64,000 nt of DNA from Symsagittifera roscoffensis. Its lineage: Eukaryota > Xenacoelomorpha > Acoela > Convolutidae. The stretch covers positions 18,589,789-18,653,788 of the forward strand of contig NC_087062.1 in assembly GCF_963678635.1 (NCBI RefSeq). Direction: 5' to 3'. The position numbers were made by a program, and so were the translations under genes. This document shows positions 20,340 to 32,233 of this stretch, piece after piece. The notes under the pieces were generated by a model. That model was not told the DNA's origin and did not search any database. It was given only the letters and a program-made list of their open reading frames with translations. How positions within the stretch are numbered: the first letter of the stretch is position 1; each line of letters opens with the position of its first letter.

Positions 20340-22040
20340 GGTACAGTTAGTTATCAATGTTTACATAGTTAACAAATATCAGTTTGAGCTCCAGTTTATT
20401 GTTGAGGTGAATTACATGGTCGTTTGTACCAAAATGGCAAATATCAAAAGCATGGCGTCATGAACGGACGTCACAATCAGGAAATATGCTTGTTGAATTG
20501 TAGAGCCAGGAGGTAGACTTATTGTAATTGAAGTTAAGTATGTTGATTAACTAATACATTCACAATGTGGAAAATAAACACAAAAATGTATAAGTTTAGA
20601 TTCTAAGAGGAGCTTTGCACCGATTTTGATTCAAAAATTTTCGAAATTGATACAAACGGAAATACAGAAATTTGAAGAAATTGGACCTACTGTCATAAAA
20701 GGTAAGAAACTTAACTGGGAAAATGTGATTGATAAATCATTAATGCTTAGGTTTTGCAAAGCTAAATTGGATCCACTGAATTTGTAACGATTCTTTCTAA
20801 GCTTAGTTTTTTTTTCGTTATCACGCGCAAAAAGTGACACAGTTTTGAAAGATTAAAGAATTGAAAGCCTTTTTTCAAATTTCTCAAATTATCGGTTTCT
20901 TCTGTGCTACTTGCACAGGAACGCGCTACAATTATAGAACTTGATATAAATTTGAACTGTGTGCTAGGTGTGGTTTTTGTTCCGGCCGTTTGAAAAATGC
21001 AGAGGAACTTGGTATTCGGATGTATTTTAGTTTTTTTCTTTGCTTCTGCTTTTTTGTGTTAAACGCTAAATCAGGTAACCGCAAATAATGATCCCAACAC
21101 GGAATTCTGCCAATTGAAACCCTTACTGAAGATCTATCTCGAAAAAGGATATTTAGACAATATTTTTTTTCGATAATTAAAATGAGTTTTTTTAATTATT
21201 ATTATTTTTTTGAATTTCAATATTGTGGCTAGAACTTTCTGTTCTCCTTGCGCAGCAACCAGTTTTGAGTGTTTTAGATCCATTTGCTTTCGGTAATTTT
21301 TCTCTGTTATAGTTAGTGAGGTAATTTTGTAATTTTTTTCTTGCTCGTTTTTTTGTAATTATAATTTATCCGTTTCAGCTAAATTTCCAGCTATGATTAA
21401 AATCTACTGAGATTCTTGAGATTGCGAAGTAACGTCATGTGTGCTAGTCCTTTAAGCTTTGTGAGCTTTTGTAAGTAATACGCTACATTTTTGTATTTTT
21501 GAGCCCAGAATTCTCTAGAAATATCAGCTTCTTCTGTGACTTTTTTGTCGGATCAAATGGATACAAAAGCGATTGAATGGATTTTCTGTGTAAACTTTTT
21601 GGAAAGTTTTATCATATTTCAAATTCTGTTTTAAAATATTTTCTTTCCAGGAATGACTTTCTCACATGAATTGTGTTTGTTTGTAAAACCAACTTATTTA
21701 TATATATTTACTTAATTGGAGTTTCACTTGACACAAGTTCAAGAAGTCCCTATGATGACACGCTTAAGCTTTTTCAACGTATTATTTTTCGCTTGTTTGG
21801 CGAAAGAACTTTTGCGGGTGTAAGCTATATCGTATATTGTAATGCTTAAGAAATTTCACTTAGCACATGTTTAAGATGTCGCTATGTTGGCCTCTTAAAA
21901 GGCCAAAACTTTGCAAGGGTTTAAATGATTACTCAAGTTGACGTTTGAAAGTCTGATGGAGCGCGAATGCTCTGACTACATTTTCCTTCATTCGCAACGT
22001 AAAACTATCAAAATTTTTGTTCCACAATTTATTCAACAAA
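20340..22040. other. No gene; flank of satellite array
   Basis: AT-rich, without coding features. From about 21700 onwards it contains the words CGCTTGTTTGGCGAAAG and TAAGCTATATCGTATATTG. These return, modified, at 22720-22800 and 23690-23770, so this is the edge of a higher-order repeat. Confidence 0.5.
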
Positions 22041-25000
22041 TTATCAAGTTTTCAACCCTATAGTGGGGTGCTGTCACGGTACACTCAGGATTTGCAAATC
22101 TGGCGTCCAAATATGACTGCTCAAAATTTTTTTGGTTTTCGAGACATGGCGTATTTATGATTTTTTCAATTTGTTTTTCGAAAAAATTAAAAAAAAAAAT
22201 TAATCTAACTTGAAATTCTCAATCCTACAGTGGAGTGCTGTCAGCGTACAGTTAGTGCTTGCAAATCTGGTGTCTAAGTATGATTGCTCAAATAATTTTG
22301 GTTTTCGAGATATAGCCCTTCTTTGACTTTTACAATTTTTATCAAAAATTAATAGATAAAAAACTAACATCTTGAAATTCTCGACCCTATAGTGGGGTGC
22401 TGTCAGGGTTCACTCAGGAATTGAAAATCTGGCGTTCAAATATGTCTGCTCAAATTCTTTTTGGTTTTCGAGATATGGCGTTTTTTTGGTTTTTCATTTT
22501 TTTTTTTTCGAAAAACTTAGATCTAAAAAGATTAATTAAACTTGAAATTCTCAGCCGTCCAGTGGGGTGCTGTCAGGGTAGACTCAAGAAGTGGAAATTT
22601 GGCGTCCAATGTATACTGCTGTATAGTGTTAATGATTTTTTTATTGATGTAAAAAGTTTCATTTACATCTATCTATACTATATTTGAATGCTAGTGACAG
22701 CTATCTCCTATGTTTAATCATAATAATTTTGCATGTTTAACGAACGAATTTTTTCATGTTTAAGCTATACCATATATTGCAATGCTTAAGAAAATGTTTC
22801 ATTTAGTTTTCGGCAAGGTCGTTAATTTTTCAGTAAATTTTTTCGAGGCCAAATTAAGTGTCTGTCTGTATACCTGCTTTTTTAAATTAATTTGATTATG
22901 TCTGTCTACCCGTCTCCTAATTTTTTAAAAATTTTCTTCTGTCAAATTGATTATACATTTAAATGCGCGCTTGACTATCTCGCCATGTTTAAGCTTTTTC
23001 TTCGTATTTTTTTGCATCTTTACAAAAGAATAACCAAATGCTTGTAGTTTTCGAGATCTGACGTTTTTTATGATTTTAAAAAATTTTTTTTTCAAAACAG
23101 ATTTTGAAAAATTCCAATACCTTGAAGATCTTAGTCTTGCTGTTGGATTTTGTGAGTTTGCTCTCAGGGGTTGCGACTCTCTGCCTCTAATTATGGCTGC
23201 TCAAATCCTTGTAGTTTTCGAGATATGACGTTTTTTTTTGGGATTTGAAAAAAATATTCAGATAACTCAGATATAAAAAAATTCACAAAATTTGATATTC
23301 CCATCTCGGTGGTGAGGCTCTGTAGGGTACTCTCAGGAGTTGCGATTTTTGCCTCCAAATATGACTGCTCAAATCCATGTAGTTTTCGAGATATGACGTT
23401 TTTTATGATTTTCTGTGAAATTTTCAAAAAAAATTTAGATGTTGAAAACTTCCAAAAGTTTGAAAATCTCAATCCTGTTATTTGAATCTGTGAGGGTACT
23501 CTCATGGGGTTGAAAATCTTTCCTCTGAATATGTCTGTCTGTCTGTATTTCAGTTTTTTTAAATTACTTTGATTATGTCTTTATCAATTTAATTTTTTAA
23601 TTTTTTTAATTTTTTTAAACTTTCTTCTGTCAAATCTATTATCTATTATATATTTAAATGCGGGCTTCACTTTCTCGCCATGTTTAAGTCTTTTCAACGT
23701 ATTATTTTCGCATGTTTATTAAATGAATTTTTTCACGTTTAAGCTTTATCGTATATTGCAATGATTAAATTTTTTTTTCGATTTTCCAGTTTAAATTCAG
23801 TGTTTTTTTCATCAAGTTTGAAATTAGCAACCCAGTAGTAGGATATTGTCAGTTTTTCCACGTTTTGCGATTCTGGCCTCCATATATGAATAAACAAATC
23901 CTTTTAGTTTACGAGATAGGCAATTTTTAAATTCTAGAAAATTTAATTTTAATTAACTTCTCCTTTTTTGAAATTCTCACACTGTTGTTGGGTGCTGTCA
24001 GGGTACTCTCAGGGGTTGCGAATCTCGCCTTCAATTCTCACTTCTCAAATCCTTGTAGTTTTCGAAATATGACGCTTATGATTTTTTCAAAAAAATTTTC
24101 AGAAAACTTAGATTTAAAAAATTCCACAACGTTGAAGATCTCAATCCTATTTTTGGATATTGTGAGGGTTATCTCAGGGGTTGCGAATCTTGCCTTTCAT
24201 TATGGCTGCTCAAATCTTTGTAGTTTTCGAGATATGACGTTTTTTTGAATCTAAAAAAATTCCACAAAACTTGAGATTATTATTTTTGTAGTGAGGCTCT
24301 TCCAGGGTGCTCTCAAGAGTTGCGATTTCCGCCTCCAAATAGGACTGCTCAAAATCTTGCAGTTTTCCAGATATGACGTTTTTTGTGATTTTTTCAAAAA
24401 AAATTTCATGAAAATTGAATAATTTTTTTTCTCAAAGTTTGAATTTCTTAACCTGTAGTTGGGGAGGAGGGGGGGAGGCTGTCAGAGTAATCTCAGGGGT
24501 TGCAAATTCGGCCTCCAAGTAAGAGTGCCCAAATCATTTTTGTTTAAGAGATACGACGATTTTTGTGATTTTTTTGGAATTTTCCAGAAAACTCAAATTA
24601 CAAAATATTTCGTTAGTGAAATTCCCAACCCTGTAGTTGTGTACTTTCAAAGATTGCGAATAATGGCATCAAGAAAGACTGCTCAAATTTTGGTAGTTTT
24701 CGAAATGTGAATTTTTTCTGGTTTTCAAAAAAATACCTGTGTTAGAAAACTTAAGGTGAAGTTTCTCATAATTTGAATTTCCCAACATTGTAGTTGGGTA
24801 CTGTAAGAGTACTCTCAGGAGTTGCAAATATTGCATCCAATTGCGACTGTTCAATTGCTTTTAATTTCCCAGATGTGACGTTTCTTAATTTTTTATAAAC
24901 TTGGATATAAAAAAATGTCACAAATTTTTATGGTTTTCAAAATTTGAATAAAAAAATAAAATGAAAAATTTTACAAAATTTGAAGTTACTCTCAGGAGTT

Positions 25001-25560
25001 GCAAATCTTGCGTCCAAATGCGACTGCTAAATTACTTTCAGTTTCTCAGATGTAACGTTTTCAGTTCATTTTAAATTTTTCGAAGAACGTATACAAAACT
25101 TCATAAAATTTTATGGTTCTTCAAAATTTGTATAAAAAAATTGAATAAAAATTTTTTAATTACAAACCCTGTAATTGGGTGATGTCAGAGTACACTCAAA
25201 GATTAGTTTTTTTTCGAGTTGTTGAAAATTTGAAGCACCGGAGGTGCGGTTCACGCTAGTCAAACTTGAAATTCTCAACCTTATTGTGGGGTGCTGTCAG
25301 GGTCCACTCAAGGGTTGCAAAGCTGGCGTCTAAATATGACTGCTCAGATTTTTTTTGGTTTTGTTGATATGCCGTCTTTAATATTTTGATTTTCAAGAAA
25401 GCTAGATATAAAAAAATCTAACGGAACTTGTAAATCTCAACACTAGTGGTGTGCTCTCAGGGTCCACTCGGGTGGCAATTTTTCCCTCCAAAATGACTGT
25501 TTTAGGAAGCTCTTTTTTACATTCAACGATCTATTTGAAGCACAGGAGGTGCGAGTCGTG
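22040..25560 (+). repeat. Degenerate tandem array, about 160 bp unit, about 18 copies
   Basis: Each unit contains the same ordered words: TTGAAATTCTCAACCCT, GTGGGGTGCTGTCAGGG, ACTCAGGAGTTGCAAATCT, CCAAATATGACTGCTCAAAT, and TTTTCGAGATATGACGTTTTTT, then an A/T-rich tail. Units begin near 22055, 22225, 22385, 22550, 23130, 23310, 23470, 23990, 24150 and 24290, and on to 25440. A second module (CATGTTTAAGC...GTATATTGCAATG) is interspersed at about 22740, 22985 and 23690. Units diverge strongly, so the array is old. No long frame survives across units. Confidence 0.85.
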
Positions 25561-26243
25561 CGCTAGTCTTCTTGAATCATTTCGAGAGTAGATTTTTGTT
25601 CCTCATTAAAACTTCTCATTACTTTATTACGCTCGCCATTATTGAAAATCTATGGAATCTATACCAGTTGCAAATATACCAATAAACAAAATGGTCCCTT
25701 CTTAAAAACAAGTTTGTTATTATATTATGATAAGTTTTTGTCGTTGTAGTATTTTTTTTTGATACGCTGAATTAAGACCCGCTTGCCCTCTGAACCAATG
25801 CTAAACCAATTTCTTATCTTATGTAATCCTTCAATATAAGCTAAGTAGTCTTTATCATCATTAAGATCTATGCCAATCGAATATAAGCGTTGTTCTTCCT
25901 TCTGCAAATATCTGATGTTTCACAACGCTAGATTCGAGTAACAGAAACCGTGTACATCTAGATTTTTCAAATATTCAGCAGGCTGAGTGTTATCGTTAGA
26001 ATTCAACAATAACTGCTTGCATCAATTTGTTGCCTATAAACCGAACTTCTCTTTTCTCTCAAGTTCATTTTAAATATTTAAAAGAAAAAGGGAGGCATCG
26101 CGGTTGTTGCGTTGTTTCTATTTTATTCAAAGATCGAGCATTGAAAAACAAACACCTTACGCCGTTGTGAGTTCTGACCCCCAGAGTGGCTCGGAACAGC
26201 AGTTAAAGAGAGAAAAGGAAAAGCTAGATAGTTTGAATCTTTC
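25561..26243. other. Upstream region of NmrA-like gene
   Basis: No gene recognised. The last 150 bases are more GC-rich and should contain the promoter and 5' leader of the gene that follows. Confidence 0.4.
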
Positions 26244-27275
26244 ATGGTAGGATTTGTGCCAATGTCTGAGCAGAAGATTGTAGCTGTGATTGGTGCAACG
26301 GGTTATCAAGGAGGCGGACTTGTCCGAGCCATTCTCAACGATCCGGATGGGGGATTCGCTGTTAGAGCTATCACGTCAGACCCTTCCTCAGCTAAAGCTA
26401 AAGCTCTACTGGCTCAAGGATGTGAGGTTGTCCAAGGCAACTGGAACGATAAAGAAAGTTTGATGCATGCTTTCAAGGGAGCATTTGGAGTTTACTGCGT
26501 GACCAATTTCTACGAGACTTTTAGTCCAGAAGGAGAAATGAAACAAGCTAAAAACATGGCTGAAGCAGCCAAAGAGGCAAGTGTCCAGCACGTGATCTGG
26601 TCAACGCAGGAGGACACTCGACGTTGGATTCCGATTGACGATGATTCCATGCCAACGCTCATGGGAAACTACAAAGTGCCGCATTTTGACGCAAAGGGAG
26701 AATCAGACACCTTTTTCGAGGAGTTGAGGGTTCCCACAACATATTTTCTGACCCCTTTCTATTTTGAAAACATCGTCACATATAAGATGGGACCTCAAAG
26801 GACAGAGGAAGGATCGTTGGTGTTCAATTTGCCCTTAGGTGACAAGAAATTGCCTTCAATTGCTGCCGAAGACATAGGAAAGTCAGCTTACGGAATTTTC
26901 AAGCGAGGTCCCAAGCTTATTGGAAAGTACGTAGGCGTGGCGGCAGAACAACTTTCTGGTGCCGAAATGGCATCACAGATGTCTGAAGTTGTCGGTGAAA
27001 CAGTTGTATACAAAGCAGTGCCCTATGATGTCTATCGTGGCTTTGGATCCAGCTTTGTTGCTCTGGGGAACACTTTTCAGTTCTTTCATGACTTCCAAGA
27101 TTATTTCCTTGGGGCTCGCCCAGTCGAAAGCACTCGAGAATTGAACCCTCAGTTGACGTCTTTCAAAGACTGGCTCGCTGCCAATAAAAACCAGATCATA
27201 TACAACCCAGCGAATGAAACATCTGTAGCTGAGGCTAGTTTTGCGGTACCGATGCAGTTTAATTCAACGCAGTAG
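26244..27275 (+). CDS. NmrA-like NAD(P)-binding oxidoreductase-family protein
   Basis: 343 residues, single exon. A Rossmann nucleotide-binding motif, AVIGATGYQGGGL, lies at residues 14-26; Met7 is an alternative start closer to it. Following blocks are VYCVTNFYETFSPEGE, VIWSTQEDTRRW, NYKVPHFDAKGESD, YFENIVTYKMGP and LPLGDKKLPSIAAEDIG. These are diagnostic of the NmrA/HSCARG group, which senses the NADP(H)/NADPH balance or acts as an atypical short-chain dehydrogenase. The usual catalytic Tyr-x3-Lys pair is not obvious. The middle section looks more like bacterial or plant-type NmrA proteins than like human NMRAL1, which suggests an independent origin. The C-terminus extends about 25 residues past the FKDWLAANK end. 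The frame is intact, so the gene is probably functional. Confidence 0.9.
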   Translation: MVGFVPMSEQKIVAVIGATGYQGGGLVRAILNDPDGGFAVRAITSDPSSAKAKALLAQGCEVVQGNWNDKESLMHAFKGAFGVYCVTNFYETFSPEGEMKQAKNMAEAAKEASVQHVIWSTQEDTRRWIPIDDDSMPTLMGNYKVPHFDAKGESDTFFEELRVPTTYFLTPFYFENIVTYKMGPQRTEEGSLVFNLPLGDKKLPSIAAEDIGKSAYGIFKRGPKLIGKYVGVAAEQLSGAEMASQMSEVVGETVVYKAVPYDVYRGFGSSFVALGNTFQFFHDFQDYFLGARPVESTRELNPQLTSFKDWLAANKNQIIYNPANETSVAEASFAVPMQFNSTQ

Positions 27276-28323
27276 ACTTGACCAACACTAGAAAGCAAAA
27301 TGTTTGGAAAAAATGCCGTTATAAAGGCGGGCTATTGTAATGACAGATTGTTAACTGGTCCTAGATTTAGCAATTATAAGAATCAAAGAGTAAGTGTAAA
27401 GCGAGTATCAGTTTGCAGGCCAATAGTTTGAATCAAACAAATTCAGAAGATCAAATTATCTTGTTTTTTTTTTCATGAGGAAGCCAGTACATTTATGGAA
27501 CCGGTCTATGCTAAAAAGTTTTTACCTCAATTGATTTTGCAATGATGATTGTTTAACATACCGTACCATATTCAATTATCTTTTTGGCATTTCATCTTAT
27601 CATAAAATGAAGCTAATATGCGCACTGGAAATTTCATAGATAATCTTCGATTATATTTCACTTTTAAAAATTCGTTGTCTGTATCAAAAAAATTAGAACG
27701 GATTACAAGTTTTCGGTAATTTTTGAGGTTACTATTTAAGATTACTTTTTTCGAAGCAATAAATTCCGTCTTTGATCGACTATATTTGTCAATTTTCATT
27801 GTATCATTTTTATTTTACTATCGTTAGTTGTGTACGCTAAAATCACTTGTTTTTTATTAGTAAAAATATAATTACACCAGCAATTTGTTCATTGTTCCAA
27901 AATCATGCGGAAGGTGAAAATTTTCATTGTATACTAAGGTAATTTAAGTTAATTCACAGAAATACGAATCAGCAATCATAATCCTTTCAAATTGAAACTT
28001 GAATTCCCGAGAAATAAAAAATTGAGAAATAAATCAAACAACAAGCAAATTAAATTACTATTACTTATTACATAAATTGCGATCAGTCGTATGTCACACC
28101 CCGACCTGTAATAGCTTGAACCGGAAACTGATTGCCCCGCAAGTTGAGAAATGCGTGGAAAAGCTGTGATTCTTATGATATTTTTTGTGAAAATGATTTG
28201 AGTTGTGACAATAAAGAAATTTGTTTCGGTTTTTATGCTAATCAATACGATTTTCTTTTTTTAAACTTTATGCTAGTCGAGTTTTATGCTAGTCGATACA
28301 CGGCCCCTGATTATTCTCAGCTA
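27276..28323. other. Intergenic, no gene recognised
   Basis: AT-rich sequence without long frames or repeats that I could identify. Confidence 0.5.
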
Positions 28324-29054
28324 CAGTGCTGATTTAAATTAAGCGGACAAAACGCGTTAAACTTGAAATTTAAAACGCGTTTTCCTCAAATTGGGTTGAG
28401 TTTACCTGAAAACTTATGAAGACAAAACTTGCTTAAAGTTTTAGCAGAATTAAAATGGTGTAACTTGTTTTGGGAAATTCGGGTCCGAAATTTTACCCCA
28501 AAAATGGGTCATTTTGGCTTTTCTTAATTAATCAAAAATTACACCGAAAATACCCAGTCGATCTTAGACATAATTATATCAAAGTGAGCCCCTTACGTAG
28601 CCCAACAAACTTTATGCAAGGTATAATCTCCAAAATATTGTATAAGTTAATATATTTTTGTTTGATAGACAAAAAAGGTCGTTTTACTACATAAAATACG
28701 AACTTTTTATTTAAAAACAGTTTTTAAACAATATGAAACTTTTTTTTGGAGAAAATACTCTGCATAAAGTTTGTTGGGCTACGTAAGGGGCTCACTTTGA
28801 TTTGATTATGTCTGCGATCGACTGGATATTTTCAGTGTAATTTTTGATTAACTAAGAAAAGCCAAAATGACCCATTTTTGGGTTAAATTTCGGACCCGAA
28901 TTTCCCAAAATAAGTTACACCATTTTAATTCTGCTAAAAATTTAAGCAAGTTTTGTCTTCATAAGTTTTCAGGTAAACTCAACCCAATTTGAGGAAAATG
29001 CGTTATAAATTTCAAGTTTAACGCGTTTTGTCCGGTTAATTTAAATCAGCACTG
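28324..29054. mobile_element. Long-arm foldback MITE F1, copy 1, TA-flanked
   Basis: Almost the whole 731 bp is an inverted repeat with arms of about 300 bp, ending in CAGTGCTGATTTAAATTA and its complement. TA dinucleotides flank both ends (28322-28323 and 29055-29056), as expected of Tc1/mariner-type insertion. It carries no transposase frame. A diverged copy lies at 38262-38912. Confidence 0.85.
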
Positions 29055-29056
29055 TA

Positions 29057-29428
29057 TATCGGTGGAATCCCTCATACGCGAAGGACCGAATGCGCGAAAA
29101 TAAAAGTCAGTCAATCAGATTTCAGTAATCTAAAATTTGGAAGCACACAGTTCCAGGGACTGAATATTGATATTGGCCGAATATAAAAACTGCAGAAATA
29201 TGGAAAATTTTCAAATTGTCACTGACCGCCGCCGAATTGGAACAAATTTCATATTTCAAGGGTTTCGTAATGAAATAAGCAAAATATTGCTTCATTTAAT
29301 TCATTTTAATTAAATGGCAATTGCTTTTTTTTTAAAATTGACTTTCGGCTAATTTTGTTTTCGGGTCCTTCGATCACGAGTTTTTTTCGCCCATTCGGTC
29401 CTTCGCGCATGAGAATAGCCCCCAGCTA
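29057..29428. mobile_element. MITE with GCGCGAAGGACCGAATG arms
   Basis: The left arm, near 29068-29105, contains ACGCGAAGGACCGAATGCGCG. The right arm, near 29375-29415, is its inverted copy (GCGCGAAGGACCGAATGGGCG on the other strand). It abuts the TA-flanked MITE. The interior is non-coding. Confidence 0.65.
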
Positions 29429-30340
29429 TATCAGCCTATCTACACATTTGATATTCTTGCAATCATAGAGCAATGCTTATATCGCCAGAAAAGTTCTTCA
29501 GATAATCAACAATAGTGGCAAACATTAAGTTGAATCGGAGGAATCTGTGCAGCTTGTCTATCAAGACATTATACCTCAATTTGCGTTTTAAAAATTTCCC
29601 CCCTACACCTCTCTGTCGCTTTTAAGCCATAATTGCCCTTGATAAGGTGCCGGTTAACCAGCAGTATGATTTTCAAGGGTGTCAACTTGCCTAGCTACCC
29701 ACCTTACAATCTATACTTTCGTTCCAATCAAGTCATTAGTCCAGGGCTACGCAATTTCTCACGAGCCAGCCATAGATATCACGGAACCCACAGAGCTAAC
29801 GCAATGTGACGTCACCGAATCAGTTCAAACCACTCGCATCCTATTCGTTGCGAATAATTTAAATCAAGAGTCGAAACGAAGGCATTCGTCGTTAGGTTTT
29901 GTTCATGAATCATGGATGATAAACGATGGGTCTTGAGATAACCGATACGATTGTCCTTGAACTTACATAGAAAACAATCTAAAAAAACAATGGATTAATT
30001 GAATATCACTTGGTTATCTAAATATTAATATTTATGTACGGCTGTAATCTTTCAACATCGTAAGAGGGAGTGTTATTAGCACAAGTGAGAATTTCCATGG
30101 ATAGGCATGTACTTAAAATTACATTAATAGCTTAGATTGTTCAGATCGTAATGTGACCTTCAATACGGATACTACGCCGTATGTCATTTCCCCCTTCTGA
30201 CTTTTTTAACTTTCTTAAACCCATGTTTAAAACAAATAACACACAAAATCATTTCAAAAGTTTTGAGTTTTGTCTTAAGTTTTCGTGTCTTTTGTGCACT
30301 TGTTTAGGTTTCAGTATTGCTTATTGATTAATTTTATGTC
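29429..30340. other. No gene; perfect CRE-type palindrome inside
   Basis: A short open frame at 29679-29936 has no recognised motif. Positions 29806-29815 read GTGACGTCAC, a perfect CREB/ATF-type palindrome, but no gene with a start nearby is apparent. Confidence 0.4.
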
Positions 30341-30832
30341 TCTTAGGTGATCTTGTCGGGCTGAATGACAATGCTCCCGGTGATACTGGAATAAGCTTTG
30401 CTCGGTTTGACATCGCCGAAACTTCTGGTTGGGCCAGCTCACCTGATGGCTCTGGTAACTCTCCTGCCTCAACTGATTTTACAGCATGACGAAGTGGACT
30501 GCCAAAGAATCTTTTCTAACGTTTACCCCTGTTTGAAGCCCTCGTCGTACTTGTCCCTTCTGATATCGGCGTCTGCTCCGGTGTTTGGTTCGACTTCCCT
30601 TTTGTTTGGCTCGCAACTCTCCCCTGCCTTTGAACGCTTTTAGCGGGTATTGGCTCCTCATCCTGAATGTCTTCGTCACGCGCGGATATCTCTAATTCGT
30701 CGGTGTTAGACTGATCTGGTTTTAATAACTTCGGCTCTGAAAACTTGGCTAGTTTTGATAATTTCGGCTTTGAAGTCTCCGCCTTGCCTGACTTGTCGTC
30801 TTCCTGGTACGATATGGTTCAGTGCGTGTCTG
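30341..30832 (+). pseudogene. Coding-like flank left of MULE
   Basis: The plus-strand frames are Ser, Gly and Asp-rich (LVGLNDNAPGDTGISF, DNFGFEVSALPDLSSSW), with stops and frame changes. Composition is much more protein-like and GC-richer than the flanks. A similar piece (EILPEHSGVDCFAGINSS) resumes right of the MULE at 32487. I infer one older element or gene split by the MULE, identity unknown. Confidence 0.3.
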
Positions 30833-31189
30833 TACAAAACAGTCCCATACAAAACAGTCCAATACAAAACAGTCCCAAAAATAGTCCAAAAAACAGTCCC
30901 ATTGATCGAAGTGATATTTGCTCTAGAAGCTGATAAGTAAATTTATCTCATATTAAACACATTTTGATTCCAACTAATCCGGATAACAATAGGTAGTATA
31001 GTAGAGAAATTAGAACAACCTAGATAACAGCAGCGGCCACTCAATAAAAACAATAATATTCGAAACATTAAAGTTAACGCAATTTAAGAAAATGGACTCT
31101 TTTTTTAATCCAAGCAAAAAAAGACAGGTTGTTCAATCTGTTTCATTTGCAAACACTTGACAACACTCAATAGAAACGAAATTCACTAT

Positions 31190-31470
31190 CTATCGATGGA
31201 AATCATACTTACAAACAAAAATTCTGAGTTACTGATTTTTGAAGGGTATGCTTATATTAAACACAGAACACTGGCAGACAACATGGTACAAAGGACGACT
31301 CCGTTGAGATCGTTAAAGATCACTGCCACTTCCCCGATCCAGCTGACATCGAAAAACGTAAGTTCAGATAAACACTTAAAGATCGAGCAGCAGTATCCGA
31401 TGTAACACCGCGACAGACTATTTTCGCAGCCCAACGTGATGTGAACCGAGAAACAGCTGTTCATTTACCT
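31190..31470 (+). pseudogene. FLYWCH-type N-terminal remnant of MULE transposase
   Basis: One frame reads SELLIFEGYAYIKHRTLADN, the start of a FLYWCH finger. After a frame change the continuation is EIVKDHCHFPDPADIEKRKF, then a stop and TLKDRAAVSDVTPRQTIF. This is the usual block after the finger (H-x-H, then a charged helix). The WxC core between the pieces is gone. A parallel copy is at 57244-57545 on the minus strand. Confidence 0.6.
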
Positions 31471-31678
31471 AGTTAGTCTGCTAATCAGCAAGCTGTAAAT
31501 AGAGTTCGACGCGAAAAAAGACCAAAGATGGCAGAGCCAACATCGCTGACTGGCTTTGAACTACCACTGGCTCTACAGAAAACCCACGATGGAGAGCAGT
31601 TCCTTCTTAACGTCACAAAACACGTCACAATTGATTTTGAAGTAGCTGTACGAAACTCAATAATAGCTACCCATCAGA

Positions 31679-32233
31679 GTGCTCAAATTCAGTTTTCATA
31701 TGAGTCAAAGTGTCTGGCGACATGTTAAGTCGTCAGGCAATACTCACAATTACAACAGTGTTCTTAATTTTCGCGAACTTATTCGAATGCTTCTCGCAAC
31801 AGCATTTCTGCCCGTAGTCCCCACAGCTTTCGAGCTTCTGCAAGGTATGGCATCTGAAGAAAGTCAACCGATTTTCAATTATTTCGAGGACACATATTTT
31901 GGTAGACTGACTTCTCAAGGACGACAGAAGCCCAGATTTGATATGGAGCAATAGAGTTGCCATCAAAGAGTAAAAAACGACCTTCCCCGCACCAACAACG
32001 CTGTAGAAGGTTGGAACAGCAATTTCGTGAAACTGGTCAATAGTAAGCATCCATCCTTCCCAAAACTGATCGAGAAGTTCCAGGACGAGCAAAAAAATGC
32101 GGAAATACTGTTGGAAACAATGTGCGCAGGACAAAAAGTAGCCAGACCCAAAAAAGCTGAATATCAAAAACTCGACAAAAATTTGATCACTATGATTAAG
32201 TCATGTCAACCCAACGTTATCTCCAGAGTTTGA
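31679..32233 (+). pseudogene. MULE transposase C-terminal part with nonsense codon
   Basis: A single frame contains FHMSQSVWRHVKSSG (the CHxH-like end of the catalytic domain, with Phe in place of Cys), IFNYFEDTYFGRL, a TAG at 31952-31954, then RVKNDLPRTNNAVEGWNSNF and HPSFPKLIEKFQDEQKN. The LPRTNNxVEGWN block is a hallmark of MULE transposases. The TAG stands where related proteins have Trp, so a single G to A change is likely. The stop near 32232 overlaps an antisense tRNA-like segment. Confidence 0.75.

Noticed and set aside
23191-23505. Open minus-strand frame of 104 codons in the satellite
   Set aside because: It spans two repeat units and encodes the same peptide words twice, an artefact of the array.
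29806-29815. Functional CRE promoter element
   Set aside because: The palindrome is perfect, but no gene start, TATA or conserved context lies nearby. One 10 bp palindrome is expected by chance in such a window.
30479-30679. Minus-strand Arg/Lys-rich frame
   Set aside because: The plus strand is more protein-like here, and the minus frame is explained by complementing Ser and Leu codons.
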